Notes: generated from the letters alone by a model not told the origin. A DNA stretch of 64,000 nucleotides from Porphyra umbilicalis (GCA_002049455.2 KV919062.1:32280-96279), one strand, 5' to 3'. Shown: positions 21,701-33,499, counted from the stretch's first letter. Numbers and translations are program-made.

Positions 21701-22200
21701 CTTCGGCTACTACGACCACTACTGTAGTCATCGTACTACAGGCGGCCCGTCAGACTTAAGAAACCTGATACAGTGGATATGACCGGCCCGGAGATTACGG
21801 GAGATGCTCAAGAGAACGTATTTGTTAGCTGTCATCGGCCGCATTCCAATCTCAACGAGGTCCAGTGGACGACGATCAGGGCCGTTTCTGACCCACGCAG
21901 GGGCCAACGATCTGGTGGTTTCCCGCCCACGTTCCACCCACTGTCACTCGCCGTCGGCCCCCTCGACGCTGTGCGCGGCCGACGCATCCCTGTCCCCCAC
22001 GCCCCGTGCTTCCCGTCGTTGATGCGACTCTGCGCGCTTGTCTTCGTGCTTGAGCCAACCCTGCTTCTGCTGTCTGTAGGTCGGACTCGACGTGCTTTCA
22101 TTTCTGGGTCCCTCCCCCTCCCTTGCACCAGTTTTTGAGCCCCCCTCCCACCCACGTTTTCTTGGCGGATACCCGCTCCCCCTCCCCTGCAACATGCGTT
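18780..22200. other. Long intergenic stretch, no gene recognised
   Basis: No frame here has a recognisable domain. A ~28-bp direct repeat, TGGCGGATGAGCCT...CCTTCAGATCA, occurs twice in tandem at ~20111-20172. A weak candidate frame at 19007-19267 (86 codons) has a hydrophobic middle but little else to support it. The last ~200 bases lead into the KDZ-like gene. Confidence 0.4.
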
Positions 22201-22214
22201 ACTGATTGAGCGCC

Positions 22215-23870
22215 ATGGACGGGGATGAGGATGATGCCGCAAGTCCCTTTGGCGGAGGAGCACCGCCCGGGGCCGGCGGGGACCCACATGTACCCCATTT
22301 GGCTTTGCGTCGGGTCGCCCTGGCCACCCCCTATATCGTGCCGCCCGGCCTACAAGCCGCCCTGCTGGAGGTGCCGCTGCCGCCAGCGAGGGCCGCCCGA
22401 CCCTCAAGGGAGCGTCGCCGGCGTGTGCGCCCACGCCCCAACCTCCCTGCGGCGGGCGCTCCGGCAGTGCCTCGCCGCCGAGTACCCGGCACTCGTGCCG
22501 CGGCGGACGGGTCGTCGAGCTCTCCGCCTCCCCCTTCCGCTCCTGTTGACGCTTTCGGCACGGCCGATGGTGGGTCGTCGTCAGCCGAGTCGGACGCGGA
22601 CACGCGTGACATGAGCGCTCGGGTCCTCGGCCTCATCGACCTTTACAAGGACCGCATGGTGCGGGAGCTCGCAGCGGTATTGACCGGCGAGACGAGGACG
22701 ATGCTGGACGGGGGCACGCTGCTCCGCGTTGCGTGCGTCGCCGGGGGTGCGGCGGTCGCGTTGTCGGAGGGGGAGCGGGCCTACGTGACATGGTGCACTA
22801 GTGTGCATGGCGCCGTGATCTACCTCTGCACCTGCGGGGGCCACGGCGGCGCCGAGTCGATCGAGGTGCGGTCGTTTGTAGGCACCTCCTCGACGTGCAG
22901 CCACGCTCGGGCGCTGAAGGCGTCATTCGACGAGCTTGCGCTCGCGGTCGGTGTAGCCGACGACTTGGGGCTGATCGACGCGTACCCGGTGCTCAACAAC
23001 GCCGCTGTGGAGCCGTCGACCGAGTGTGCGGTCTACTTGGCGACCAAGACGGCGACCAAGATGGCCGTCTTTGCCGTACTGGACCAGGGGGCGTGGGCGG
23101 CCGTGCCTGTGCGGCGGCGGCTCGGCAAGAAGAGCAGAAGCAACAAGCGGACGCAGCTGCGCGCCGCCTGCACGCAGGTGAGCTGCGCCAAGCACCATTG
23201 GTGGTGCCCGCACGCGTCTGCTGCTTCCAGGTGGAGCACCGAGCTGCGCCTCGCCGCGGCATTGGCCGATGGGATGGGGGGCAACCCGCTACCTGACGGG
23301 CTCCATGACGTCCGCCTACCCGCCAGCGCGCCGTCAATGGCGCCCCTGTCGCCCAGTCAGCAAGGGGCTGCCGACGCCGCCTTCTCCGACGAGACGCGAT
23401 GGCGCAACTCTCGCAACTTGCTCCCGTGTGAGGGGGAGGTGGATGACTGTTTGCTGTTTGACAAGGTGGCGGCGGCCGGCCGGTCTGGCGGCAGCCCGTC
23501 GTTCCTACCCGAGGTGCTTTGCGAGGCGCATTGCTTCGCCTGCGGTGCCTCGTACAATGGTGTGGGCGTCAAGAACACCGGCGCGGTTTTGCACACGCCC
23601 CGCGGCCGGATCTCCGTCTCTCTGCGTCAGTGGGTCTGCTCGTGCGGCAAGGAGGTCCCGTACGACGGGGCGCACGAGGCGCTCTTCGCGTCGACGTCCA
23701 AGACGGTCTTCACGCGCACGTTCATGGACGTCATGTCGCAGATGGTCTTCGCCGGACACAGTACGCTCTCGTCGGCCGCCTCGGTGCTCTGTTTTCTTTT
23801 GGAGGCCACCGACTCGCTCTCCGGCGCACCCTCTGGCTTGGCCCGCCAGACGCTCATCGCGGCGGCTCAT
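22215..23870 (+). pseudogene. KDZ-like transposase, 5' half (split by copia element 1)
   Basis: First 552 codons, from ATG 22215 to the 5-bp target duplication. Residues 205-230 hold a SWIM-like zinc site, C-x-C-x20-C-x-H. A second Cys/His cluster (SCAKHHWWCPH) lies near residue 328. A third (CEAHCFACG...WVCSCG...YDGAHEALF) lies at ~437-493 and resembles the cysteine clusters found with Kyakuja-Dileera-Zisupton transposases. The reading frame ends inside CAT (His), where copia element 1 begins. The second half resumes in frame at 29839. Joined, the gene would encode ~1576 residues with no stop, so the insertion is the only obvious lesion. Confidence 0.7.
23866..23870 (+). repeat. Target-site duplication, left (CTCAT)
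   Basis: CTCAT immediately precedes the TGTTG of the left LTR and is repeated at 29834-29838 after the right LTR. Confidence 0.95.
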
Positions 23871-24243
23871 TGTTGAGCATGGCTCAGCAATTCCATTTGT
23901 CTATACTTACCCGGTTGAGCATTGGGACTCAGTTTTGGGTATTTACCTATGCACTTGTTGTATGGTTTGTACTTGTGCGTACTTGCTTTTTTGGTCTCGT
24001 AGTGGGCACTCTCTGCTGGGGTGAGCTCGGGGGGGGGGACTTGTGTGGGGAGGTGCATGCCCCGTTCTGGGAGGTGCGCCGCGGCCCGCGCGCACTGAGA
24101 ACTGAGGCACGTGGGTGTGCTCCGAGAGCGGGCTGCCCGACGACCTGTCCTGGGGCCGCCTGGGGTACATTAGGTGGCTGGACACGGCCCAGGACCTCTG
24201 CCATAGTAAAACAACGCACCCACTTGACCACACCGACTTCACA
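23871..24243 (+). repeat. Left LTR of copia element 1
   Basis: Begins TGTTGAGCATGGCTCAGCAA, itself a short inverted repeat (TTGAGC...GCTCA-like), and ends ACTTCACA. The final ~45 bases (TAGTAAAA, ACGCACCCACT, ACTTCACA) are shared with the otherwise different LTR of element 2. Confidence 0.95.
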
Positions 24244-24259
24244 GGTTATGGGCCCAGTG
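24244..24259 (+). promoter_or_regulatory. Primer-binding site complementary to internal initiator tRNA-Met
   Basis: GGTTATGGGCCCAGTG follows the LTR directly. Its complement (CUGGGCCCAUAACC) is the anticodon stem-loop of eukaryotic initiator tRNA-Met, including the CAU anticodon, not the tRNA 3' end. Drosophila copia is known to prime from a 5' half of this tRNA at the same sequence. Confidence 0.85.
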
Positions 24260-24399
24260 TCGCTGGTGGTCATCGTCGTCTTCCGTGCCGTTGTTGGCGG
24301 GACGACCTTGGTTGGGTTGCCGTGTGTTCCGGCGTCGGGCAGGTGGGTATAGCCTCCCACGTCGTCAGTGCCGCGCCTGCTGGCTTGGTTGTCATCGTC

Positions 24400-27300
24400 A
24401 TGTCGGAGTACGGCCGCTACGCTGGCCCTCGCTTCGCGCAGCTGGACGACGACTACAAGGTCTGGGCTGTGTACTGCCGTGCACAGATGATCAAGGAGAA
24501 GGTTTGAGCTGCGGTTGTGACGGACCGGCCCGCGTCTGGGAGCGGTGCCAAGAGCGACGTTGCAGCTGAGGCGTGGGACCTCATGAACGAGTCGGCCCTG
24601 GCGACTATCCAGATGTCGGTCAAGCCGGTTCATCTTTATTCGGTGACGGCGGTCAGTACGGCCAAGGAGGCGTGGGATGCGCTCAAGGACATCTTTGAGG
24701 CGCGGGACAACGCACGCCTGCTGCAGCTCATGCATGAGCTGAGCAACCTCAAGAAGGGCAGCGACGAGAACATCATCAAGTACACGTCGCGCGCCAAGGG
24801 CATCCGTCAAGAGCTCTCCATGCTGGGAAATCAGGTGGACGAGAACACGCTTGTCCTGCAGATCCTGTCGGGCCTTCCGGCCGAGTATGACATGATCAAG
24901 ACCGTTCTGGAGAACATGGACGGGAAGCGCAACCTCGCTGACGTGAGCGCCAAGCTGCTCACTGTGAAGCAGCGGGGGAGCCATGGGCGGTCGTCCTCGG
25001 CGACCGGCGTCAAGTCGCAAGCGTTTGCGGCAACGGCTTCTAAGAAGCCGTGGGACAAGCGCGCGGTCGTGTGCTACTACTGCGACAAGAAGGGGCACAT
25101 GAAGCGCGACTGTCTCAAGAAGAAGGCCGACGACGCCAAGGGCAACAAGAAGCCAAATGGCGGGCGTCGTGAGGGTGGCGGTGGAGGTGGTGCACCTCCC
25201 CGCGCCGCATTGGCCTACGCTGCGTCGGCAGGCCAGGCCGGGAAGCTCAACGCTTCCGGGAGCACCAGCGGGTCCTCGACCTGGGTGTTGGACTCGGGTG
25301 CGACCAACCATATGGCCGCCCAGGACGCGGGTTTCACCGTCAAGACGACGGGGAGCGGGGCCAAGGTCACTCTCGCTGACGGCCACAAGGTGCCCATCAA
25401 GGGGCACGGATACGCGTCCATGGACGTGGGGAAGGGAATCACCACGGCTCGCATGGTCCTCGATGAGGCCATGCTTGTGCCGGATCTGACAGACAACCTT
25501 CTGTCGGTCCGAGCGGTCGACCGCTGTGGCGGTGCCGTGGTGTTCGTTGGGGACGCCTGCTATATCCTCAGTGATGGGGAAGCGGTGCTCGCGAGCGGAG
25601 TTTTGAGCAACGCGTCTGTCGTCGGCTCGGTCAACGAGTCGGAGAACTACGTGCTCAAGGTGACTCCGGTCACGGCATCGGCCAGAGCCGCCTCCACGCA
25701 AATGGACGGCGAGGCAGAGCTGTGGCACCGCCGGTTCAACCACTTGGGTTTCGAGAACCTCAAGCGTGTGGTTGGGATGGTCGATGGGATTCCATCGACG
25801 GTAGCCGACGCCAAGTGCGTTCCTGGTACGGTATGCGTGCCTCGTGTCGACGGGAAGATGGCGTGTTCTCCGCATCATCGCTCGACAACGACCACCACCA
25901 AGTGCGAGTTGGTTCACACGGACGTTGATGGGCCGTTGACGGCGTCGCTGGGCGGCTCTGTCTACTTCGTGACTCTGATGGAAGACTCCACTGGGTTCAT
26001 CACGGCGACGCCCATCAAGTCCAAGGGCATGGTTCCGGATGTCCTCAAGGCCCGCATCAAGCAGCTAGAGACCCTCACTGGGCTTGAGGTGAAGCAGGTT
26101 CGTCACGATGGCGCCAAGGAGTACGTGAGCCGCGACCTCCAAGCCTGGTATGAAGACAAAGGCATTACGTCTGAGAAGACGGCGCCGTACTCTTCGCAGC
26201 AGAACGGGAAGGCAGAGCGCGCCAACCGGTACATCATGGAGCGCGTCCGTGCGGCTCTTCTGGATGCAGGAGCGGAAGAGGAGCTGTGGGCGGAGGCTTT
26301 GTCATCCGTCATCCACGTGCTCAACCGATCCCCCAAGGCGGGTCAAGATGTGACCCCGCTGGAAGCCCTCACGGGGAGACGCCCCGACGTGAAGGGATTT
26401 CGGGTCTGGGGGAGCCGGGCATGGGCTCTGAAGCCCAAGCAGCAGCAGCGAAAGCTGGAACCCAGGACCGACGTCGGCCGTTTTGTCGGCTACACTGTTG
26501 GTGGCAAGGCCTACCACATCCTAGAGGATGGCTCAAACAAGGTTTTTGAGCGCCGAGATGTGCTCATGGAGGAGACCTCAAGCAAAGCCATCAAGATGAC
26601 CTCTGTCCCTGGCCCTGCTTCCACCCCTTTCCTGACCAGTCAGACGGATGGTGACAAGGAGGACGGCGCCATGGACATGCTGGAAGCGAAAGCCGCAAGC
26701 GGGGACGAGTATGCCTCGCAGCAGTCGTCAGAGAGCGACGTTGAGCCGGACGAGGCTTCCGGAATCGACGCAGAAGACGGAGATGACAATGACGCCGGCG
26801 AGGACGCGGCGGATCATGATGGACACGACGTGCTGTCTGGATCCACCACAGAGAGTGGTGACGACGGGGTGCAAGCACTCCGGCGGTAGAAGCGCAAGCC
26901 GGCACCCAAGGTTACCTGGTGGGAGCGTAACCCAAAGGCATACGCTGCAGAAGGACCCAAGGGCGGAGATCCGTCGGGATGGGACCTGACCAAGGCGCCA
27001 GCCAATGCGAAGGAGGCGCGTGCGCGATCGGACTGGCCGCGTTAGAAGGCGGCTGAGAAAGAAGAGTACCTCGCACACAAGAAGCTTGGTACCTGGTCCA
27101 ATACCAGGAGCAGCAACAAGCGTAAGGCTGTCAAAACGCGGTACGTGTACGACATCAAGCACGATGCTGAGGGCAACATGACTCGGTACAAGGCGCGACT
27201 GGTGGCGCAGGGCTTCAACCAAGTGCCGGGGCGCGACTTTGATGAGACATGGGCACCAGTGCCGAGCTCGGCCACGACACGCGCGCTCTTCGCGGTGGCG

Positions 27301-28584
27301 GCGGCCAAGGACTGGGAAGTTCACCACGTGGATGTGAAGACGGCCTTCCTCAACGCAAAGATGGACAAGGAGATGTACATCAAGCTTCCGGTCGGAGCCG
27401 AGCCGGGGGAGGAAGGTGATGTCCGCCGTCTGAACCTGGCTCTCTATGGGACCAAACAGGCGGGACGATTGTGGGGCATCAAGCTTACCAAAGAGCTCAA
27501 TGCCATCGGAGCGGTCCGGTCCAAGGTGGACCCGTGCCTCTACACGTGGAGCCACCCTGTGCACGGGCTTGTCTACATCCTCGTCTACGTGAACGATCTC
27601 ATTGTGGCTGGAAAAAGCCTCGAAGGGGTCCAGATGGTCAAGGCCTCGGTTTCGGCGTCTTTCGACGTGCGCGACATGGGTGAGGTCAAGGACTTCATTG
27701 GCATGAAGGTCATGCGAGATCGGGCTGCCAAGGTGATCACCCTGAGCAATCCGGGGCATGTCAGTTCCCTGCTTGAGGCTTTCCAGATGGACAAGTCTGC
27801 GCCTAACAAGACGCCCATGGTGTCAGGTGCCAAGCTTTGCAGGACGGGGGAGAATCTACTGCCCGAGGGCAACCGGTACGCCGAGCTTGTTGGCTCGTTG
27901 CTGTACCTCTCCACGACGACGAGGCCGGACATTGCCTTTGCCGTGGGCGTGCTCTCCCGCTACATGTCATGCCCCGAGGAGGACCACATGCGCGCGGCCA
28001 AGGGGGTGCTCCGATATCTTCGCGGGGCTACGCGACTAGGGGTCGTGTACGGCGACGACAAGCCTCTCCAAGGGTACGTTGACGCAGACTGGGCAGGCGA
28101 TATTGACGCTCGTCGGTCGACGACGGGCTTTGTCTTCACCCTCAATGGCGGGCCGATATCGTGGACGAGCAAGCGCCAGTCGACCGTGGCGACGTCAACG
28201 GCCGAGGCCGAGTACGTCGCCGCCGCTATGGCGACCAAGGAGGCGCTGTGGCTGCGCAAACTTCTGTCGGAGCTGGGCGTCGACGGGGACGCCGTGCCCA
28301 TGGGGGAGGACAACCAGGCGTGCCTCGCTTTGGTCAACAATCCCGAAGCCACCGGGCGTACCAAGCACGTAGACGTTGCCTACCACATGGTGCGCGACTA
28401 CGTCGCGCGTGGGGAGGTTGCCTTCTACTTTCTTCCCAGCGCCGACATGCCCGCAGATGGCATGACGAAGCCACTGCCGGCCCCGGCGTTCACCACATTC
28501 CGGGGCGTCATCGGCGTTGGCTCGGATCTGGGCACTTCGGGGAGTAGCGGCACGCGGGCCCTACGTCCTGCGCCGCAGTGCTGA
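24400..28584 (+). pseudogene. Copia gag-pol polyprotein, element 1 (three nonsense codons)
   Basis: One frame, 1394 codons from ATG 24400. Order: gag, CCHC knuckle (CYYCDKKGHMKRDC), protease (WVLDSGATNH), integrase (zinc site, then DDE core ending QQNGKAERANR), RT (VDVKTAFLNAKMDKEMYI), RNase H ([11 protein letters not shown]). Compared with element 2, lesions are TGA at 24505-24507 (Trp lost), TAG at 26887-26889 (Ser lost) and TAG at 27043-27045 (Trp lost). The RT active site reads YVND instead of YVDD (AAC at 27592-27594). The integrase zinc site has lost its last Cys (CGT at 25843-25845, giving CVPR instead of CVPC). The order protease-integrase-RT-RNase H is diagnostic of Ty1/copia. Confidence 0.95.
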
Positions 28585-28684
28585 ACCCCCTCGGGGGGGG
28601 CGGCGGTTGGCGGCGGAGTGGCGGTGTCGGCGGCCCGGAACGGCTTCGGGTCGATTGGGCGGTTTACGGCGAAGTCGGGGGCTG

Positions 28685-29357
28685 GGCTGTATCAGTACAG
28701 CCCTCCTCGGAATCGGGATCCGATTGTCGGCGGGCTGTACTGATACAGCCCGAGTCGGATTCGTGCCGAAATTCGTCGATCAAGTCGACGTTTCGCCGAT
28801 CGAGTCGGGGGCGGCCGGTCGAATCGATGTGTACCGAACGTTTCGTCGGACGATCCGATCAACATTGGACGACCGCGTCGATTCGATTTTCGGCTGGGCG
28901 GTAGCCGTTACGGCTGTACTGATACAGCTCCAGGCCCTTGCATCGCTACGAAGGCAGCGGCTTGCGTCGCCTTTACGCCGACTGGGTGGCCTGCGGCGGT
29001 CGGGCGGTCGGCTAAGGGCTTCTCCGATGCTGTCCGCGTCGACCGAGGCGGACTTGGCGGACATCGTTTTTTTTTGTTTTAAGTGGCGGGGGGAGGGCTG
29101 TACTGATACAGCCCAGCTTCATGCGTCTCTACCAAGTCGGCGGTTTGCGTCGCCTTTGCGGCGGTTGGGCGGCTTGCGGCGGCCTGGCGGTCGACTGGCG
29201 GGTGCTCTGATGCTGTCTGAGTCGGCGGTTGTCGACTTGGCGGTGGGCGGTTTTTTGGCCCACATCGCGTTTTGCGGCCAAGTCGGGGAGGGGGGTTCTG
29301 TATCAGTACAGCCCAAAACTGATATGGCTTCCCGAGGAGGGCTGTACTGCTACAGCC
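28685..29357 (+). repeat. Six palindromes GGCTGTACTGATACAGCC in ~190-bp direct repeats
   Basis: Copies at 28685-28702, 28733-28750, 28912-28929, 29096-29113, 29296-29313 and 29340-29357. The orientation of the loop varies (CTGA or TCAG; one copy CTGC). Between copies 3, 4 and 5 lies a repeated unit of ~184-200 bp (GCGTCGCCTTT, GGTGGC/GGCGGC-rich, GATGCTGTC). All are in the non-coding stretch between the gag-pol stop and the right LTR of element 1. Confidence 0.85.
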
Positions 29358-29461
29358 CGGGCCCGAGCAGCGGCGATCGGGAAGCCAAATCAAGCTGTAA
29401 GCCGCAAGCTGGGCTAAATTGCATCCGGACTCCGGAACCGTCACAATGTAATTGGGGGGAG

Positions 29462-29833
29462 TGTTGAGCATGGCTCAGCAATTCCATTTGTCTATACTTA
29501 CCCGGTTGAGCATTGGGACTCAGTTTTGGGTATTTACCTATGCACTTGTTGTATGTTTTGTACTTGTGTGTACTTGATTTGTTGGTCTCGTAGTGGGCAC
29601 TCTCTGCTGGGGTGAGCTCGGGGGGGGGACTTGTGTGGGGAGGTGCATGCCCCGTTCTGGGAGGTGCGCCGCGGCCCGCGCGCACTGAGAACTGAGGCAC
29701 GTGGGTGTGCTCCGAGAGCGGGCTGCCCGACGACCTGTCCTGGGGCCGCCTGGGGTACATTTGGTGGCTGGACACGGCCCGGGACCTCTGCCATAGTAAA
29801 ACAACGCACCCACTTGACCATACTGACTTCACA
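29462..29833 (+). repeat. Right LTR of copia element 1
   Basis: 372 bp, preceded by the polypurine tract GGGGGGAG (29454-29461). Eight substitutions and one missing G relative to the left LTR, about 2.2 percent divergence. Confidence 0.95.
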
Positions 29834-29838
29834 CTCAT
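29834..29838 (+). repeat. Target-site duplication, right (CTCAT)
   Basis: Second copy of CTCAT. Removing the element and one copy restores the KDZ-like reading frame exactly. Confidence 0.95.
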
Positions 29839-32800
29839 CGGTACGCGCGTACCCTCATCGTGCCGGCAGTCCTCTTCCGCTGCGACAAGTGCAAGGTGCT
29901 CGGCGACTGGCCGTATATCGCCATCGTTGCTGACGGGAAGGTGCTTTCTATCCTTCGCAATCAGTCGCAGCCGCTCATCCGCGTGACGGAGGACGTGCGT
30001 GTTGTTCCGATGGACACCAACCACGGGTCGTGTGTGCCGGTTGCTGCCATCCGGGGGGCTGTTCGCAAGCGCTTGTCGGCAGACCGCGGTGCTGTGGTGC
30101 GGCTCACCAAGGATGAGCACGCCGCGTTGTCGAGACTGGGGGAGGAGCTGCTCTCAGTTCCAGTGGCGCACGCGGTTGAGGAGCAGCACAGCTCCCCGCG
30201 CGCCGTCATGTGGGCAGCAGCCTTCCTCTTCTTTTCTTTCTACACAAACGATCAGGCGCACGAGTTGCCGGTGGTGGCAGGGGCCGCGGCGGGTGCAGAC
30301 GACAACGCCGAGGCGGCAGGCACAGACCAAGGTGCCAATGGTGTGCCGGCTGTTGGCGCACATGCCGGTGGTGTCAACCCTGGTGGCGGCGACGTGCCCA
30401 TGGCCAACGCTGCAGCAGGAGGTGTCGCTGACGGTGTCCAAGGTGGTGAGGCTGCGGTAGCTGGTGGTGCTGCTGCTGGCGCCGCCGCCGCCGACGGCCC
30501 CATGGTCTGTTTCAGCCGGGAGGTGACCGATGCGTTCGGCGGCATGGCCGACAAGGGGCGGCTGGCAGATCAGTGGCGCGTCGTGCGGCGCTTCTTGACG
30601 ACCTTTTTCGCGGAGCCGGTGCTCGGCGCCTTTGCCGGCCTGCGCAAGAAGCGCATCCAGCGGCTCGCCAAACAGCTTGTGCTTGGCAAGTCGGTCGCGG
30701 AGTGGCGCCCCAACGCCAAGGCCGTCGAGTCCGTAGGGGTCGTGTGGCCTTTTCTCCGGCTGATTGGAGAGGCCGATGCGGTCGACCCGCTGACGACCCG
30801 GGCGATAGGGGAGCTGCTGCTCTTCACGTGCGGCGTCGACGCCTACTGGGAGACGCTCTGGTGGCGGCAAGCGTCCGACGGCGCCAAGGCGTTTGAGGCG
30901 CAGTGGAAGGTGACGTCGCCCGACAAGTACAAGGCGTGGCTCGCCTCTCGCCCCGACATCGTGCCGTCCAATCCGTTGCTGGCGTCCAGCGTGCACTGTC
31001 GCGCCCGCGCCGTCGCACAAGCCATGGAGGTGCGCAGCGGCCACGTGTGGCCCGACTTGGAGCCTGTCCGCCCGTTTATCACCGACGGCAAGGCGGACGC
31101 CGTCAACGCGGCGCGAGCGGCCAAGGCCAGCGCCGACCGGGAGACACTGCAGGCGTTGCTGAGCAAGGAGCTCGGCGCGGACGATTGCCGACACAGCTTC
31201 CTCAACTCGGAGACGTTCATGCCGGGTATCGAGAACTTCCTTTGTCCCTGCGGCCTGCTCATTGGGTACGATTTCCTCGACCGCGCTGAGAGCCCGGCGC
31301 ACGTGCTGGCATCGATCGCCCAGCGCTTCACCCTTCTACCGTCGGTCATCTACTTTGATACAGCTTGTCAACTGGCTCGCAATGCGTCGCGGCGCGTGCC
31401 ATGGCTCGTCAACCGGTCGGATGCGGCTTGCAGTGTGGATCGGGCGCACCACCAGAAGAAGCAGCACAAGTGCTCCACGGTGTTTGACGCCGACGCCTAC
31501 CCGTCGCGGTCGGTGCGGCATCGGACCGCATGCGCCGAAAGTCGACACTCACTCAACAAGGCTTTCAAGACGCACTTGGCGCATCTACGTCAAGATCACT
31601 TCATCGTGCAAATGCGGCTCCTGGGCGCAATGATCAACCTGCGCGTCAAGATGCGCAAGTCGCTGGGCAAAGAAACAAACCACCGGCGTATGTGCGCCTT
31701 CTTCCACGAGCACGTCCAGTCGTACTGCGACCGCCGTAGCTGCACCTGCACTCACGGCCGACAACAAGAAGCTGACGCCGCCGCTACTGTCGTGTCTGAT
31801 GCAGCTGCCAACGACGCAACTAATACAAACAATGACGACGGCGCCGCCGCCGCCAACGGAGCGGCCGCAGGTGTTGGCGTTGCAGCAGGAGGTGCTGCCG
31901 CTGCCGATAACGCCCATGACTTTGCGGCTGGACAAGCTGGTGCTCCTGCAGTGGGTCACGGCGCCCTCAACGCTGTGCAAGATATGGTCGCCGATGCTGT
32001 CGTTGGAGCGGCGTCGCCGGTTGTTGAGGAGGTTGTTTTGGCCACCATTGCACCCATTGGTTATTCTGTTGGTCTTGCAGTGGGCCAAGCCGTCGGACAA
32101 GCAGCAGTCGAGCGCGCGTTTATGGCCGCTGGTGAAGCCGCTGTTCAAGTCGGCGCCATCGGTGCCCGCCGTGCGGTCGAGACGGCTGCTGGCAGCTCTG
32201 CCGCGTGCGCTGACGTTCAACGCCCCGTGCACGCAGCGGTTCAAGCCGCCGTTGTTGCGTCCCTCCAAGATGCCGCTCGTAGCGCCGGGAACGCCGCTGC
32301 TGTGGCCGCGTGCCAACAAGCCGGTGTCGCTGCACGACTCGCTGCTGCTGTTGCGCTCGCAAGAAATGCCCAGCCCATGGCTGCGGGCGACGGCGGTGGC
32401 GCCGCGGCAGGTCAGGTTGGCGCCGCCGCCGCCCGCCAGGGCAGTGGTGCCGCAGATGTTCAAGTTGCCGTCGCCGCTGCTGGCCAAGGCGGTGGTGTCG
32501 CCGGGGATCAAGGCGGTCTTGGCAACGATGCTGCAAGGGTTGTCTTTGGCCAAGCCTCTGTACAAGCGGCTCTACGCGTCGCACTGCAAGCGCAACGTGA
32601 TGATGGAGATGACGGCCGCCAAGACACGATTGGCATTGGGGCAAGCGTCGGTGGGGGAGATGCCGGCGATGGTGGTGACATGGCCGATGATGAGGGGCCT
32701 CGTTTCGTCGACGGCGTTGACTCGGGTGTGAGCCCGAATGAGGGGGTGGACGTAGACAGGGGCGTGGGCACGGACGCAGGGGTGCCTGCTGATGAGGTGA

Positions 32801-32913
32801 GAGTTGACACGGGCAAGGAAGAAGCAGCGTTGTCTTCCAGCGAGGACTTCTCGAGCTCCAGCGAGGAGGAGCACGTGACAGCCATGGAGACACCTAGGAC
32901 TGGTCAAGAGTGA
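29839..32913 (+). pseudogene. KDZ-like transposase, 3' half
   Basis: 1024 residues continuing the frame of 22215-23870. Landmarks: a C-x2-C pair just after the junction (RCDKCKV), Ala/Gly/Asp-rich spacer, then a long normal-composition core. The core contains IYFDTAC (Asp 1059 of the joined protein), SVDRAHHQKKQHKC (Asp 1086) and ACAESRHSLN (Glu 1119), a D..D..E arrangement with H..H..C as in KDZ superfamily transposases. A small Cys cluster (CDRRSCTCTH) follows. The last ~330 residues are Ala/Gly-rich, then acidic with serine runs (SSSEDFSSSSEEE). The family call rests on motif pattern, not a database search; the DDE residues are my inference. An AATAAA lies ~100 bp after the stop. Confidence 0.7.
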
Positions 32914-33016
32914 TGCATGTCTTGTTCTCTCTCGCATGTTTTCTGTACTTTGCATGGCGTTGTTTGTTTGCCCTTTTCTTGTGGTTTCTGCGTAGGCTCG
33001 GTCCCGTTCACTACGT

Positions 33017-33022
33017 AATAAA
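33017..33022 (+). terminator. Putative polyadenylation signal AATAAA
   Basis: AATAAA ~104 bp after the stop codon of the KDZ-like gene, in a T-rich stretch typical of a 3' UTR. Confidence 0.5.
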
Positions 33023-33499
33023 GGTACATGTTTTCCTGCCTTTGTCACCGCCCTCGTCTGTGCCATCGATAGTCTTTACGATATGGCCGTTGTCTAGTTA
33101 CAGCGCTGTGTCTCTGCACGTTTGGAACAAAGTGCGGGGAAGCCGATGGTACCATTGACTTAGTAAAGAGCGGCCACATTGACTTTTACAAGTCAAGCTA
33201 CTATCGTGAGTCGAGCGGGAATGCATCCGCCACGGGCGAGAACTCGCGGGCTAAAGGCCAACCCGCCGCTGTAGCTAGTGGCCGGGAGCGGCTGCCGGTG
33301 GGTGCAGCATGCGCGGCAGGCGTGGTGGGGCAGTGCGCTGCGGGAATGTGTGGGCAGGGTCGAGGCACGCACAGTCACGGCGGTGCTGAAGCGGGGACAG
33401 CGGCAGCCGGCGGGTGCGGCCAAGGCAGCCCCAGGCGCGGGCAGCGGCGACAACGGCAGATGGTGTGCGCGGGCGCTGTGGCAGTAGGCCGCGCGAGGG

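Larger units (their letters stand above)
23871..29833 (+). mobile_element. Ty1/copia retrotransposon, element 1 (complete, inactive)
   Basis: A 5963-bp element with LTRs of 373 and 372 bp, both TG...CA, flanked by CTCAT. Internal order: primer site (24244), single gag-pol frame (24400-28584), a ~0.87-kb non-coding region with palindromic repeats, polypurine tract GGGGGGAG (29454-29461), right LTR. The LTRs differ by 8 substitutions and one G-run indel, so insertion is not very recent. Three in-frame nonsense codons and an altered RT active site show it cannot act autonomously. It interrupts the KDZ-like gene. Confidence 0.97.

Noticed and set aside
28733..28750. Palindromic repeats as a CRISPR array or bacterial operators
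   Set aside because: Spacing is irregular (48 to 200 bp), spacers are themselves repeated, and the host is a eukaryotic retrotransposon.
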